DNA of 21,309 bases from Bacteroidota bacterium (lineage in GTDB: Bacteria > Bacteroidota > Ignavibacteria > Ignavibacteriales > Ignavibacteriaceae), in the NCBI GenBank assembly GCA_021778375.1, contig JAJYCM010000018.1, positions 1 through 21,309 on the forward strand. Direction: 5' to 3'. This document shows, one piece after another, positions 8,071-15,773 of the stretch. The translations under genes were made by a program, and so were the position numbers. How positions within the stretch are numbered: position 1 is the first letter of the stretch; the number at the start of each line of letters is the position of its first letter. The notes under the pieces were generated by a model, which saw only the letters and a list, made by a program, of their open reading frames with translations, had not been told where the DNA came from and did no database searches.

Positions 8071-8646
8071 TTACTTTGCCTCTTGCGGGACTGGATGCTT
8101 GATTTTATCCCACATAGCATTTACGTCAATAGCCTGATCTGCTTTGAAAGTCGGGTTGTCTGAATTATGGCAAGTCACACAGAATGTTTTCAGATCAGCA
8201 TGTATTACCAAACCATTGGCGATTGCTTTTGTTGAATCCTTCATAATTGAAAGCATTTTATAGTCAGCGCCGCCGCCATGGCAAGTTTCGCACTGAACAC
8301 CGTCTTCAATTTTGTATTTAGGTCCAAGCATTGACTTATCAACATTATAAGCCGGAGCGTGGCATTTTAAGCAAGCAGGGGTTTCGGCTGCAGCGGTAGT
8401 GAAGCCTTTATCCTTAGCGATTTTATTAGCTTCATCAGTTTGAAGAGTTTTATAAGCAGAAGCATGTTTGCTGTTCTGCCAGATTTCAAATTGCTTTCCT
8501 TGTTTATCAGTATGATGGCACATTTCACAAGCAGTAGCGCCGATAAACCCATGCTTTGGCATTTCAGCGGTCTTTGTAGAATCCGCAGCAGCCAATAACA
8601 AGGAAGAGGAGAGCAAAAGCACCGGGATTAATAATTTGCCTAACAT
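8071..8646 (-). CDS. Tetrahaem cytochrome c, c554-like
   Basis: The 191-residue protein has a Sec signal peptide (MLGKLLIPVLLLSSSLLLAAA) and four CXXCH motifs: CEMCH, CLKCH, CETCH and CVTCH. The pattern FIGATACEMCHHTDKQ followed by EIWQNSKHASAY is characteristic of the cytochrome c554 superfamily, soluble periplasmic tetrahaem electron carriers. Here it would most simply shuttle electrons in the periplasm between inner-membrane donors and the larger cytochromes of the cluster. GGAGGA just upstream of the ATG is a strong ribosome site. It is separated from the upstream 9-haem gene by a terminator and from the downstream barrel gene by 214 bp, so it may have some independent regulation. Confidence 0.9.
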   Translation of the reverse strand: MLGKLLIPVLLLSSSLLLAAADSTKTAEMPKHGFIGATACEMCHHTDKQGKQFEIWQNSKHASAYKTLQTDEANKIAKDKGFTTAAAETPACLKCHAPAYNVDKSMLGPKYKIEDGVQCETCHGGGADYKMLSIMKDSTKAIANGLVIHADLKTFCVTCHNSDNPTFKADQAIDVNAMWDKIKHPVPQEAK

Positions 8647-8671
8647 TGTTCCTCCAATGGATTGAAGTTAT

Positions 8672-8720
8672 TAAAAAATGTAGAGTTCATACTTGTCACA
8701 AAAATAAGTATGAACTCTAC
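8672..8720 (-). terminator. Intrinsic terminator after the 9-haem cytochrome gene
   Basis: Perfect 15-bp arms GTAGAGTTCATACTT (8680-8694) and AAGTATGAACTCTAC (8706-8720) enclose an 11-nt loop. On the minus strand the stem is followed by ATTTTTTAA. It lies directly after the 9-haem gene stop and before the tetrahaem gene, so it should end or attenuate transcription there. Confidence 0.88.
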
Positions 8721-8733
8721 TCTGAAATAATTA

Positions 8734-10335
8734 TTACTTAAGAAGCACCATTTTCTTAACCATTAAGAAATTCTTAGCTTCTATTCTATAGAAATAAACA
8801 CCTGATGAGTAAGAATCGGCATTCCAAGTAGCTTTATAATTACCGCGGTTTAAGAATGAATTAACCAGCGTAGTAACTTGTTTGCCGAGAGCGTCATAAA
8901 CCGTAATCTTTACATTACTTGCTTCAGGAAGTGTGAAGTCAATAGTTGTTGTAGGATTAAACGGATTAGGATAGTTTTGACTAATACTGTAAGTAGTTGG
9001 CAAATTATTAACATCTTTAACTCCTGTAGTACCAGTTGGAGTAAAGTTTGCAATAGCATCTGTTAATAATTTTTGTTCAAGGCGGGTGTTATGCACGCCA
9101 TGACTTCCGTCGCCGGAAACGGCATCCAGGTTGTAATTAGCTTCCTTAAACGATGCAGTAGCTGAATCAGAATGAGAAGCTTTATTTAACTTAGCTTGTA
9201 AAACAGCCATCAAGCTATCAGTTGTAGTTTGAACTCCATCGTAGTCAAATCTTTTTGCAGCATTTGATGTGTCAACTTTTGTAAAATAATCCGAATGGCA
9301 TTGAGCGCATGCTTGGACTCTTGGCTCAAATGTATGACCCGTATTTGTACCGCCTGTTGTAGAAGCATAAACGTGGCAGGTAATACATCTTTGGGTAGCT
9401 GCAAAGGTATGAGCTGAATTACTGTAAGTTTGTCCGGGATATCTATATCCAAAAGTAGCGGCACCGTCTAAAGCAGGTCCGTTGTCTTCATGAACTGCAG
9501 TATTGACATTAACCGAATCAAGGTAAACGCTATGGCAAGCGTCGCAAATAACCGCTTTGTTTGTTACAGACATACGTAGTTGTTTTGGATTTGCATCGCT
9601 ATGTGGATCATGGCAAGCTGCACAAGTCAATGGTTGAATATTGTTTCCAGTTACTAAGATAGTGTCTCTATAAGCTGCAGGGTTCTGCATATATAAGATG
9701 AAGTTCTGAGCTACGTGGCATCTTACGCAAGATTTATTTTTAAGAACAACGTTAGTAATTGTTGCACTACTTGATGTAGAAATCGCATGTTTCGATAAAT
9801 TCCATTCGTCTAAGTAAGGATGGTAGGAGCCGGAATGGCATTTACCGCAAACATCAGCGGCAACGCTTGGAACATTTGTAGTCCCGTTGCCAAAAAATCC
9901 CCAGTGATCAACAGATAAATTTCCAGTGCTATCGCCAAGAGGGCCATGGCAATCTTCACAACCAACATTTTTAGTTCTGTTGAAACCAGTAGCATTAGTA
10001 ATAGTGTAACCGTGTGGAGCAGATGTATCTGCTTTAACATATTCATCAGCGCCGCCGTTAGTAACCGACGCATCCCAACCGGTGGTGTGGCATTGTAAGC
10101 ACCTGTAACTTAAAATTCCGCTAAGGGAATCATAAGCCTGAGCATGTTTGGTAAGCTTCCAAGAATCATAATAAGTAAGTTTTGCAATTCCGTTATTTAC
10201 AGTTGAGTGACAGGAAGCGCAAGAAGTACCTTGAGGATCGCTTGGAGTACCGGTACCCAGGTAAAAGTCCTGAGCAAAGGAAAAGTTTGCTGCTATTGCT
10301 AGTACAAACATAATTGTAACAAGTTTTAGTTTCAT
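8734..10335 (-). CDS. Nine-haem c-type cytochrome with T9SS C-terminal sorting domain
   Basis: The 533-residue protein has a Sec signal peptide cut after about Ala21 (FSFA-QDF). Nine CXXCH motifs follow: CASCH, CLQCH, CEDCH, CGKCH, CVRCH, CAACH, CDACH, CITCH and CAQCH. After a haem-free stretch, residues 448-533 form a type A T9SS sorting domain: NYPNPFNPTTTIDF, ITVYDALGKQV, then the terminal strand with YSSGVYFYRIEA and KKMVLLK. Known T9SS domains direct the cargo through the outer membrane, with removal of the tail and usually anchoring at the surface. This protein is therefore likely an extracellular electron carrier. Haem attachment would have to occur in the periplasm before export. It is the first gene of the cytochrome cluster. 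Confidence 0.92.
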   Translation of the reverse strand: MKLKLVTIMFVLAIAANFSFAQDFYLGTGTPSDPQGTSCASCHSTVNNGIAKLTYYDSWKLTKHAQAYDSLSGILSYRCLQCHTTGWDASVTNGGADEYVKADTSAPHGYTITNATGFNRTKNVGCEDCHGPLGDSTGNLSVDHWGFFGNGTTNVPSVAADVCGKCHSGSYHPYLDEWNLSKHAISTSSSATITNVVLKNKSCVRCHVAQNFILYMQNPAAYRDTILVTGNNIQPLTCAACHDPHSDANPKQLRMSVTNKAVICDACHSVYLDSVNVNTAVHEDNGPALDGAATFGYRYPGQTYSNSAHTFAATQRCITCHVYASTTGGTNTGHTFEPRVQACAQCHSDYFTKVDTSNAAKRFDYDGVQTTTDSLMAVLQAKLNKASHSDSATASFKEANYNLDAVSGDGSHGVHNTRLEQKLLTDAIANFTPTGTTGVKDVNNLPTTYSISQNYPNPFNPTTTIDFTLPEASNVKITVYDALGKQVTTLVNSFLNRGNYKATWNADSYSSGVYFYRIEAKNFLMVKKMVLLK

Positions 10336-10479
10336 TTCGACCCCGAAATTTTATTATTATATATTATTGTCATTTTATAATGACTGCTGTTTGCAAACAA
10401 AAAGCAAACCAAAGTATTGTAAGGAAATTCATCAAATTTTAATGATTTTCTTTCCATGTGTGAGAAAAACGCAGTATTG

Positions 10480-10495
10480 TTCTCTTATAAGAGAA
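10480..10495. promoter_or_regulatory. 16-bp perfect palindrome, candidate operator
   Basis: TTCTCTTATAAGAGAA is perfectly self-complementary. It lies about 145 bp upstream of the 9-haem cytochrome start codon, within the divergent region shared with cydA. A dimeric regulator site would look like this. No regulator is encoded nearby and I do not recognise the consensus. Confidence 0.4.
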
Positions 10496-10908
10496 AAAAT
10501 ATTACACTTTTTCATTAAAGAGTTGAAAGATATCAGCACATTATTACCTTAAGGAGTATTTCTCTTTGGAGTATCTAGGGTGATAGAATATTTGGATGTT
10601 GAAGCAATAGAAAATATTTATCTATAAATTATTATTTCGGTAAATACTTTTTTGCTGTTACACTAATATGTGTTAATGAGTTTGTGCCAATTTTGTCAAA
10701 CTTTTTTTATGAAACAATTGGACCAGAATTGGAAGCTTGATGGAGGCTTATCATAGGCTTGTTAGAGGCCTGGTGGAGCTGGGGAAAATTTAGGCAAAGA
10801 CTGGGAGGAAAAGAATTTAGTTGTGACAAAAATGGTAGACGAGGAAAGAGTGACGAGTAACGAGTGTCTGAAATATGCCAAGGTTAATTTGAGAGATAGG
10901 GCTGTATA

Positions 10909-10937
10909 GGGGATTTCTCCCTTCGGTCGAAATGACA
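10909..10937. repeat. 29-bp dispersed intergenic repeat, copy 1
   Basis: This copy (GGGGATTTCTCCCTTCGGTC and nine more bases) is followed 39 bp later by a second copy with three changes. Read on the minus strand in one frame it gives SFRPKGEIP, a translation commonly produced by non-coding repeats in Bacteroidota and related genomes. Confidence 0.75.
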
Positions 10938-10947
10938 GTGCTATGAA

Positions 10948-10976
10948 GGGGATTTCTTTCTTCGGTTGAAATGACA
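10948..10976. repeat. 29-bp dispersed intergenic repeat, copy 2
   Basis: This is the second copy of the 29-bp repeat, differing from copy 1 only by C-to-T changes (CTCCC versus CTTTC, and GGTCG versus GGTTG). The 39-bp offset leaves only a 10-bp spacer, so this is a tandem pair and not a CRISPR array. Confidence 0.75.
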
Positions 10977-11286
10977 TTTTGGAGTTGTGCAACAGCCTAA
11001 GTAGGGCGGGCTTGGTACTCAAAACAATTCGCGGTTATAAGCGCAAATATTATAATGTTCAAATTAAAATCTTATCATTGATTTTTAGCCTATTGGCTTT
11101 CTCAACTAAGAGAAGCATAATTTGCAATCATTCAAGTTTTGAGAATGTATCCCGGTATTTATAATCCGTTTATTTGAATTTCATTATATTAACACTCTAA
11201 TAAATGATATTTATAGAGGAATTCTGGAATAAAAATTGTTTTATTTGGATGACGGGGATATTTTTATTTAATGAAGGAGTTGATTT

Positions 11287-12621
11287 ATGGATACTGTTTT
11301 ATTGTCAAGAATCCAGTTCGCTATGACAATCGGATTTCATTTCCTTTTCCCACCAGTATCTATTGGCTTAGCTTGGCTTCTAGTAATTATCGAAAGCTTC
11401 GGCTTTAAAAGGAAAGAGGAAGTTTATGTTAGACTTGGAAAATTCTTTGGGAAAATTCTGGCTCTTACTTTTTCAGTCGGCGTTGCAACAGGAATAGTAA
11501 TGGAGTTTCAGTTCGGAACTAACTGGGCGGAGTATTCTAAATTTGTGGGAGATATTTTCGGAGCGCCATTAGCCGCCGAAGGAGTTTTTGCATTTTTCCT
11601 TGAATCAACTTTTCTTGGTTTGTATTTATTCGGAAGAGATAAGGTTTCAAAGGGAGTGCATTTGTTTTCAATATGGATGGTAACAATTGGAGCTACTATC
11701 TCTGCGTTCTGGATTATTGTCGCAGGTTCATGGATGCAAACTCCCGCCGGTTATGTTATAAAGAATGGACGGGCGGAGCTTACAAATTTTTGGGATGCTG
11801 TTTTTAATCCTTCTACTGTTATTAGATTTCTCCATACTATCGATGCAGCTTTAATAGCCGGAGCTTTTATGGTAGCAGGAGTCTCTGCTTATTTAATTCT
11901 AAAGAATAAAGAGACTGAACTAGCTAAGCGCTCGATGAAGATTGCTGTATATTTTGGATTGATAGTTTCATTGCTTGAATTATTTCCCTTTGGACATGAA
12001 AGCGGCAGGGAAGTAGCTAAATATCAACCGGCAAAGTTTGCAGCAATACAAGGCTTGTATACTTCACAAACCGGAGCGCCGCTTGCAGTTTTTGCAATTC
12101 CGGTAATGCCTCCACCCGAACTTAAAGCAAAAATAGAAATCCCGGGACTTCTTAGCTGGCTTGCTTTCGGCGATTTTAATGCTAAGGTACAAGGGATTAA
12201 TGATTTCCCATCAAATGACTTACCACCTTTGTTTATTACTTTTGTTTCCTATCATAATATGGTCGTTCTTGGGATGTTGTTTATTCTACTTATGATGATA
12301 GCAACTTACCTCCTCAGGAAAAATAAATTATGGGACACAAAAATTTTATTGAAAATGTTTGTATGGGCGATTCCATTGCCTGTGATTGCCTGTGAACTTG
12401 GATGGATTTCAGCTGAAGTCGGAAGACAACCCTGGATTGTTTATAATGTAATGCGCACGTCAGACGCCATATCTCGGAATGTTCCGGCGGGCGATATATT
12501 ATTTTCGATAATTTTATTTGCATTTATTTATTTATTAATTGGCTATTTGTACCTCTATCTTCTTGTAAAAGAAATTAAACATGGACCTGAACCTGCTTTA
12601 GTAAAGGAGGTGTTATCATAA
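11287..12621 (+). CDS. cydA: Cytochrome bd ubiquinol oxidase subunit I
   Basis: CydA is the quinol-oxidising, haem-bearing subunit of the high-affinity terminal oxidase bd, which reduces O2 to water in the inner membrane. In the 444-residue protein the expected haem ligands are visible: His18 (GFHFLFPP), His183 (RFLHTIDAA) and Met325 (SYHNMVVLG). The proton-channel acids Glu98 and Glu106 (AAEGVFAFFLEST) and the GRQPW signature (379-383) are also present. The length indicates the short Q-loop type. The Q-loop has Lys250, but the position equivalent to E. coli Glu257 is Gln255 (PAKFAAIQGLY), which is unusual. AAGGAG at 11274-11279 supports the start. The stop overlaps the cydB start by one base. 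Confidence 0.97.
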   Translation: MDTVLLSRIQFAMTIGFHFLFPPVSIGLAWLLVIIESFGFKRKEEVYVRLGKFFGKILALTFSVGVATGIVMEFQFGTNWAEYSKFVGDIFGAPLAAEGVFAFFLESTFLGLYLFGRDKVSKGVHLFSIWMVTIGATISAFWIIVAGSWMQTPAGYVIKNGRAELTNFWDAVFNPSTVIRFLHTIDAALIAGAFMVAGVSAYLILKNKETELAKRSMKIAVYFGLIVSLLELFPFGHESGREVAKYQPAKFAAIQGLYTSQTGAPLAVFAIPVMPPPELKAKIEIPGLLSWLAFGDFNAKVQGINDFPSNDLPPLFITFVSYHNMVVLGMLFILLMMIATYLLRKNKLWDTKILLKMFVWAIPLPVIACELGWISAEVGRQPWIVYNVMRTSDAISRNVPAGDILFSIILFAFIYLLIGYLYLYLLVKEIKHGPEPALVKEVLS

Positions 12622-13637
12622 TGGACTTGAACACAATTTGGTTTTTGTTGATTGGTATCCTAATTATGGGCTATGCAGTTTTAGACGGATTCGATTTGGG
12701 AGTAGGTGTTTTGTATCTTTTTACTAAAGACGAAACTGCCAAACGAGTATACTTAAACTCAATCGGCCCGGTATGGGACGGAAATGAAGTTTGGCTATTA
12801 ACCGGAGGCGGAGCTTTATTTGCCGCTTTCCCAATTGTCTATGCAACCGTGTTTAGCGGCTTTTATATACCATTCATGCTTTTGCTTGCAGCGCTTATTT
12901 TTCGAGCGGTCTCTTTTGAATTCCGCGGCAAGGTTTCATCACCAGGATGGAAAAAGCTTTGGGATTATTTATTTGGGATAGGAAGCCTATTACCCTCAAT
13001 ATTGTTCGGTATTGCTATAGGCAATATAATCAGCGGCTTGCCGATTGATATAAGCGGAAATTACGTGGGTAATTTCCTTGATTTGCTAAATCCCTATTCT
13101 ATTTTAGTCGGATTAGTAAGCTTATCTTTTTTCGCTATGCATGGTTCAATTTATTTAATGATGAAGAGTGAAGGATTGGTGAAGGAAAAAGTTCTTCCAT
13201 ATGTTAACAGGTTATGGATGGCTTTTGTTTTATTATATGCATTAACAACCTTTTTTACTTTTTTCGAAGCGCCGTTCCAGTTTAACGGTTTGTTAAACAA
13301 CCCGCTTTTCTGGATGTTGTTTGTTCTTTTGCTTGTATCAATTGTGCTAATTCCAGTTTTTGTTAAGGCGAATAAATTCTTTAAGGCTATTATCTTTTCA
13401 TCATTAACAATTATTTCAATGATTGGATTAACTGCTTTGAGCTTGTTCCCTAGGCTTGTTCCGTCTAATATAGATTTAGATTTTAGTTTGACAATATATA
13501 ATGCCTCGTCTTCGAAGACTTCTATGACGGCAATGCTTTATATCGCTTTAATCGGAATGCCGATAGTAATAGCTTATACAATTTTTGTATACCGGGTATT
13601 TAAGGGTAAAGTAGTAATTACAAAGGAAAGCTATTAA
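12621..13637 (+). CDS. cydB: Cytochrome bd ubiquinol oxidase subunit II
   Basis: CydB is the structural partner of CydA in the bd oxidase. The 338-residue protein has eight or nine hydrophobic helices and the N-terminal family signature GYAVLDGFDLGVG (about 17-29), followed by GPVWDGNEVWLLTGGGALFAAFP. Its stop/start arrangement with cydA is TAATG, and AAAGGAGG at 12603-12610 is a strong ribosome site inside the end of cydA. I found no small cydX-like gene immediately downstream. A repeat-derived hairpin follows within 35-90 bp and probably ends the transcript. Confidence 0.96.
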   Translation: MDLNTIWFLLIGILIMGYAVLDGFDLGVGVLYLFTKDETAKRVYLNSIGPVWDGNEVWLLTGGGALFAAFPIVYATVFSGFYIPFMLLLAALIFRAVSFEFRGKVSSPGWKKLWDYLFGIGSLLPSILFGIAIGNIISGLPIDISGNYVGNFLDLLNPYSILVGLVSLSFFAMHGSIYLMMKSEGLVKEKVLPYVNRLWMAFVLLYALTTFFTFFEAPFQFNGLLNNPLFWMLFVLLLVSIVLIPVFVKANKFFKAIIFSSLTIISMIGLTALSLFPRLVPSNIDLDFSLTIYNASSSKTSMTAMLYIALIGMPIVIAYTIFVYRVFKGKVVITKESY

Positions 13638-13663
13638 AACACTTTACTCAACCCTTGGGGAAA

Positions 13664-13703
13664 TGGAGTAATGGAATAGTGGAATGTTGGAATAATGGAA
13701 TTT
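13664..13703. repeat. Five-copy 8-bp tandem repeat (TGGAATNN)
   Basis: The units are TGGAGTAA, TGGAATAG, TGGAATGT, TGGAATAA and TGGAATTT, placed head to tail over 40 bp. The unit is not a multiple of three and the region is non-coding. Confidence 0.8.
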
Positions 13704-13726
13704 CCCACTATTCTATTATTCTTGTT
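13669..13726 (+). terminator. Probable terminator of cydAB, built on the tandem repeat
   Basis: TAATGGAATAGTGG (13669-13682) pairs with CCACTATTCTATTA (13705-13718) at 13 of 14 positions, the exception being a G-U-type mismatch. It is followed by TTCTTGTTTTT. The loop is 22 nt and the stem is AT-rich, so termination may be weak. Confidence 0.5.
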
Positions 13727-13955
13727 TTTGGAGGTTTCCTATGGTTAGTTAGCGGGCTTACAATGCTCGGCATCAGGGCTATCTTTTAATCTATATTTCC
13801 ACAGATTGATTCACCGATTTTATTTTTTGCCTCATTGTGAATTTAATTATTGCAACTAAGTTTTATAATAATTAAATTTCATTACAATTCAATAAGAGGG
13901 TAGTTACTAAATAAATTAACCTAAAAACATTACCACGAAATTTATAGGAGGTCTC

Positions 13956-14423
13956 ATGAAAACGATCAAGTTATTGTTAATTGGTTCCTTTCTATTCATT
14001 GGCGCGTGTTCCACTTTAGTTTTGAAACCAGCCGATTTTGCATGGCCTGTTGAATCCGTGCTTAGCGTCGACAATAATGGCAAGGTTGATATTAAGCGCT
14101 ATTCAATCAACTTTGATGCGCGTGAATTATTCCTAAAAGAAACAGGCGATTCACTCGGCTATCAAAACCAGCAGCTGAGAGTAATTAGAAATTTAAACGG
14201 ATATTACTTTATGGTTGCAAATAATTTCAGGAACGTCTATGTGTTTAATGTTGATGAGGGAACCTTCCGCTTGGAAAAGAAAATTGAAATATCTGATAAA
14301 ACCGGCATTCAAAATCCTGCCTTCAACCAAAGACCTCCATTTATAGAGCTGGTTTATGGTGTAAACGATAGCAGTAAAATCAATCTTACAGAAAAAGGAA
14401 TTTCGAAGGAGGAAGTAAAATGA
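13956..14423 (+). CDS. Small lipoprotein of unknown function
   Basis: The 155-residue protein begins with a lipoprotein signal: MKTIKLLLIGSFLF followed by IGAC, with the lipid-modified residue expected at Cys18. The mature part is a compact mixed alpha/beta sequence with repeated beta-type segments (VLSVDNNGKVDIKRYSINF, LRVIRNLNGYYFMVANNF, NVYVFNVDEGTFRLEKKI), which suggests a small beta-sheet domain. I do not recognise a family. AGGAGG at 13946-13951 gives the ribosome site. The stop overlaps the start of the next gene as ATGA, so it forms a two-gene unit with the coiled-coil protein and likely works with it at the cell envelope. Confidence 0.8.
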   Translation: MKTIKLLLIGSFLFIGACSTLVLKPADFAWPVESVLSVDNNGKVDIKRYSINFDARELFLKETGDSLGYQNQQLRVIRNLNGYYFMVANNFRNVYVFNVDEGTFRLEKKIEISDKTGIQNPAFNQRPPFIELVYGVNDSSKINLTEKGISKEEVK

Positions 14424-15658
14424 AAAAAATAAATTTATTATTAGTCTTATTTTCTATTTTTTTCCTTTTCAGCCAGATAAATTTTGCACAGCAGGATTAC
14501 CAAATAGTGCAGAATTTTAAGTCAAAGGTTAAGCAAATAGATGAATCTATTAAAAGCGCAACAACTAATGATAAGTTAGCTCAAATTAAAACTCAAATTG
14601 ACCAGTTAAGCAGTGATTACAGTTCTAAAAAAGATTTGTTAGACAAAAGTCTTTATCCTGAGGATTTCAATGGCTCAATTACAAAGTTGAATAATGCATT
14701 GACATTAAGACAGGGCGACTTTGGTCAGATTACTAATTTACAAACTAAGATTTCACAGCTTCAAACTCAGTTAGATACTTTGAATAAAAGAAATTCCGAT
14801 TTACTAGATCAATTACAACAAGTACAATCGAAGGATAAAAGTGATATTGCGCGACTTAATAGAATTATTGCTGAGTTAAGATACTCATTGCTAAAAAGAG
14901 ACAGGTTAATTATGTCGATGATCGATAGCCTGATGCCGCCTTCTGCAATGGGGAACACAAATCTAACGAGCGGCGAACAGCAGGAGATTTTTTCCAAAGT
15001 CAAGAAGATGGATATGATTTCTAATATTAAAAAATCTATTGACGATAATATTAAATTTCTCAGTGCTCCTGCTTTAACACCCAACGATCTTAATTCCATT
15101 AAGACCCAGCAGCAACAATTTAAAAAAATGTGGAATACAGTTGGACCACAAATAATCAGTATTTATTCGAAGCGGCACGAAGATGAAAAGAACCTGAAAG
15201 ACATATACTCTTCTCTTGTATCGTGGGATAATGCTATTGTCCAGCAAGCATGGAACTCGATTAATCAAAGCTTTGCTGTGCATGGAATAATTTTAAATCA
15301 ATTTTCAAACGGCGAAGAATTCTCGCAGGCAGTTTCTTCCTATATAAATGATGAGATACAACATGCTAGTTTAAACAAAGAAGAATCAAAAGGAATATAT
15401 AAAATATTGGTTGATACAGTTTGGACTACAAATATAAAACCTAACTGGATTCCTTTCTTGATGGATAATAAGCTCATTACTGAGGCGCAAATAAGCACTA
15501 TTGACGCCAAGATTGCACAATGGAAAAATGTTGCAATGGCAAGTTCGTTTACATGGCTATATATCATAATCCCAGTGTTACTCATAATTATTATAGTTAT
15601 TATTTCCATGTTAAAATCATCAAGTAAAAATAGGATCAATATTGAAAAAGAAATATGA
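14420..15658 (+). CDS. Coiled-coil envelope protein with C-terminal membrane anchor, unknown function
   Basis: The 412-residue protein has a signal-like N-terminus (MKKINLLLVLFSIFFLFSQINFA), then a long helical part. Residues about 100-165 form a heptad-like coiled coil (ITNLQTKISQLQTQLDTLNK, NSDLLDQLQQVQS). A second helical domain follows (about 190-360), and then a single hydrophobic helix near 374-394 (WLYIIIPVLLIIIIVIISML) and a basic tail. If the N-terminal signal is cleaved, the bulk faces the periplasm and the C-terminus is cytoplasmic. It overlaps the upstream lipoprotein gene by four bases, and a GGAGG site precedes its ATG. I do not recognise the family. Confidence 0.8.
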   Translation: MKKINLLLVLFSIFFLFSQINFAQQDYQIVQNFKSKVKQIDESIKSATTNDKLAQIKTQIDQLSSDYSSKKDLLDKSLYPEDFNGSITKLNNALTLRQGDFGQITNLQTKISQLQTQLDTLNKRNSDLLDQLQQVQSKDKSDIARLNRIIAELRYSLLKRDRLIMSMIDSLMPPSAMGNTNLTSGEQQEIFSKVKKMDMISNIKKSIDDNIKFLSAPALTPNDLNSIKTQQQQFKKMWNTVGPQIISIYSKRHEDEKNLKDIYSSLVSWDNAIVQQAWNSINQSFAVHGIILNQFSNGEEFSQAVSSYINDEIQHASLNKEESKGIYKILVDTVWTTNIKPNWIPFLMDNKLITEAQISTIDAKIAQWKNVAMASSFTWLYIIIPVLLIIIIVIISMLKSSSKNRINIEKEI

Positions 15659-15682
15659 GTCGACTCAATTAATTTATAAAAA

Positions 15683-15722
15683 ATATAAAGCCGGTTTGAA
15701 TCCGGCTTTATATTAAGTTTAT
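15683..15722 (+). terminator. Intrinsic terminator of the lipoprotein/coiled-coil operon
   Basis: ATATAAAGCCGG (15683-15694) pairs perfectly with CCGGCTTTATAT (15702-15713) around a TTTGAAT loop, followed by TAAGTTTATTTT. It lies 25 bp after the stop codon. It also marks the last host-type feature before the tRNA fragment. Confidence 0.75.
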
Positions 15723-15773
15723 TTTAATGTTCATAGTCTATTACAGCAACAAGAGGAGCATCATAATTTAGTG

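Larger units (their letters stand above)
10336..11286. other. Non-coding divergent region with repeats and a palindrome
   Basis: About 950 bp lie between the minus-strand cytochrome cluster and plus-strand cydA. I see no credible gene. The half next to the cytochrome gene is AT-rich and contains a 16-bp palindrome (10480-10495). The middle part (about 10730-10980) has a different, G-rich texture with the short direct repeats described below. The last 250 bp lead into cydA and must hold its promoter, which I cannot pinpoint. Confidence 0.6.
13638..13955. other. Intergenic gap after cydB, repeats only
   Basis: These 318 bp hold an 8-bp tandem repeat and the inverted repeat described separately, then AT-rich sequence with no credible gene. 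AGGAGG at 13946-13951 belongs to the next gene. A promoter for the following lipoprotein gene should lie in the second half, but I cannot place it. Confidence 0.6.

Noticed and set aside
7911..8102. Plus-strand frame over the hairpin between barrel and c554-like genes
   Set aside because: It runs through a perfect inverted repeat and into the antisense of the cytochrome gene, with no motif support.
8680..8720. Operator for the tetrahaem cytochrome gene
   Set aside because: The long perfect stem followed by a T-run on the minus strand fits an intrinsic terminator better.
10909..10976. CRISPR-like spaced repeats
   Set aside because: There are only two copies with a 10-bp spacer and no cas genes, so this is a tandem repeat pair.
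10762..11022. Minus-strand open frame of 86 codons in the cydA upstream gap
   Set aside because: Its sequence is mostly the translation of the 29-bp intergenic repeats (KKEIPFIALSFRPKGEIP), a known kind of false gene.
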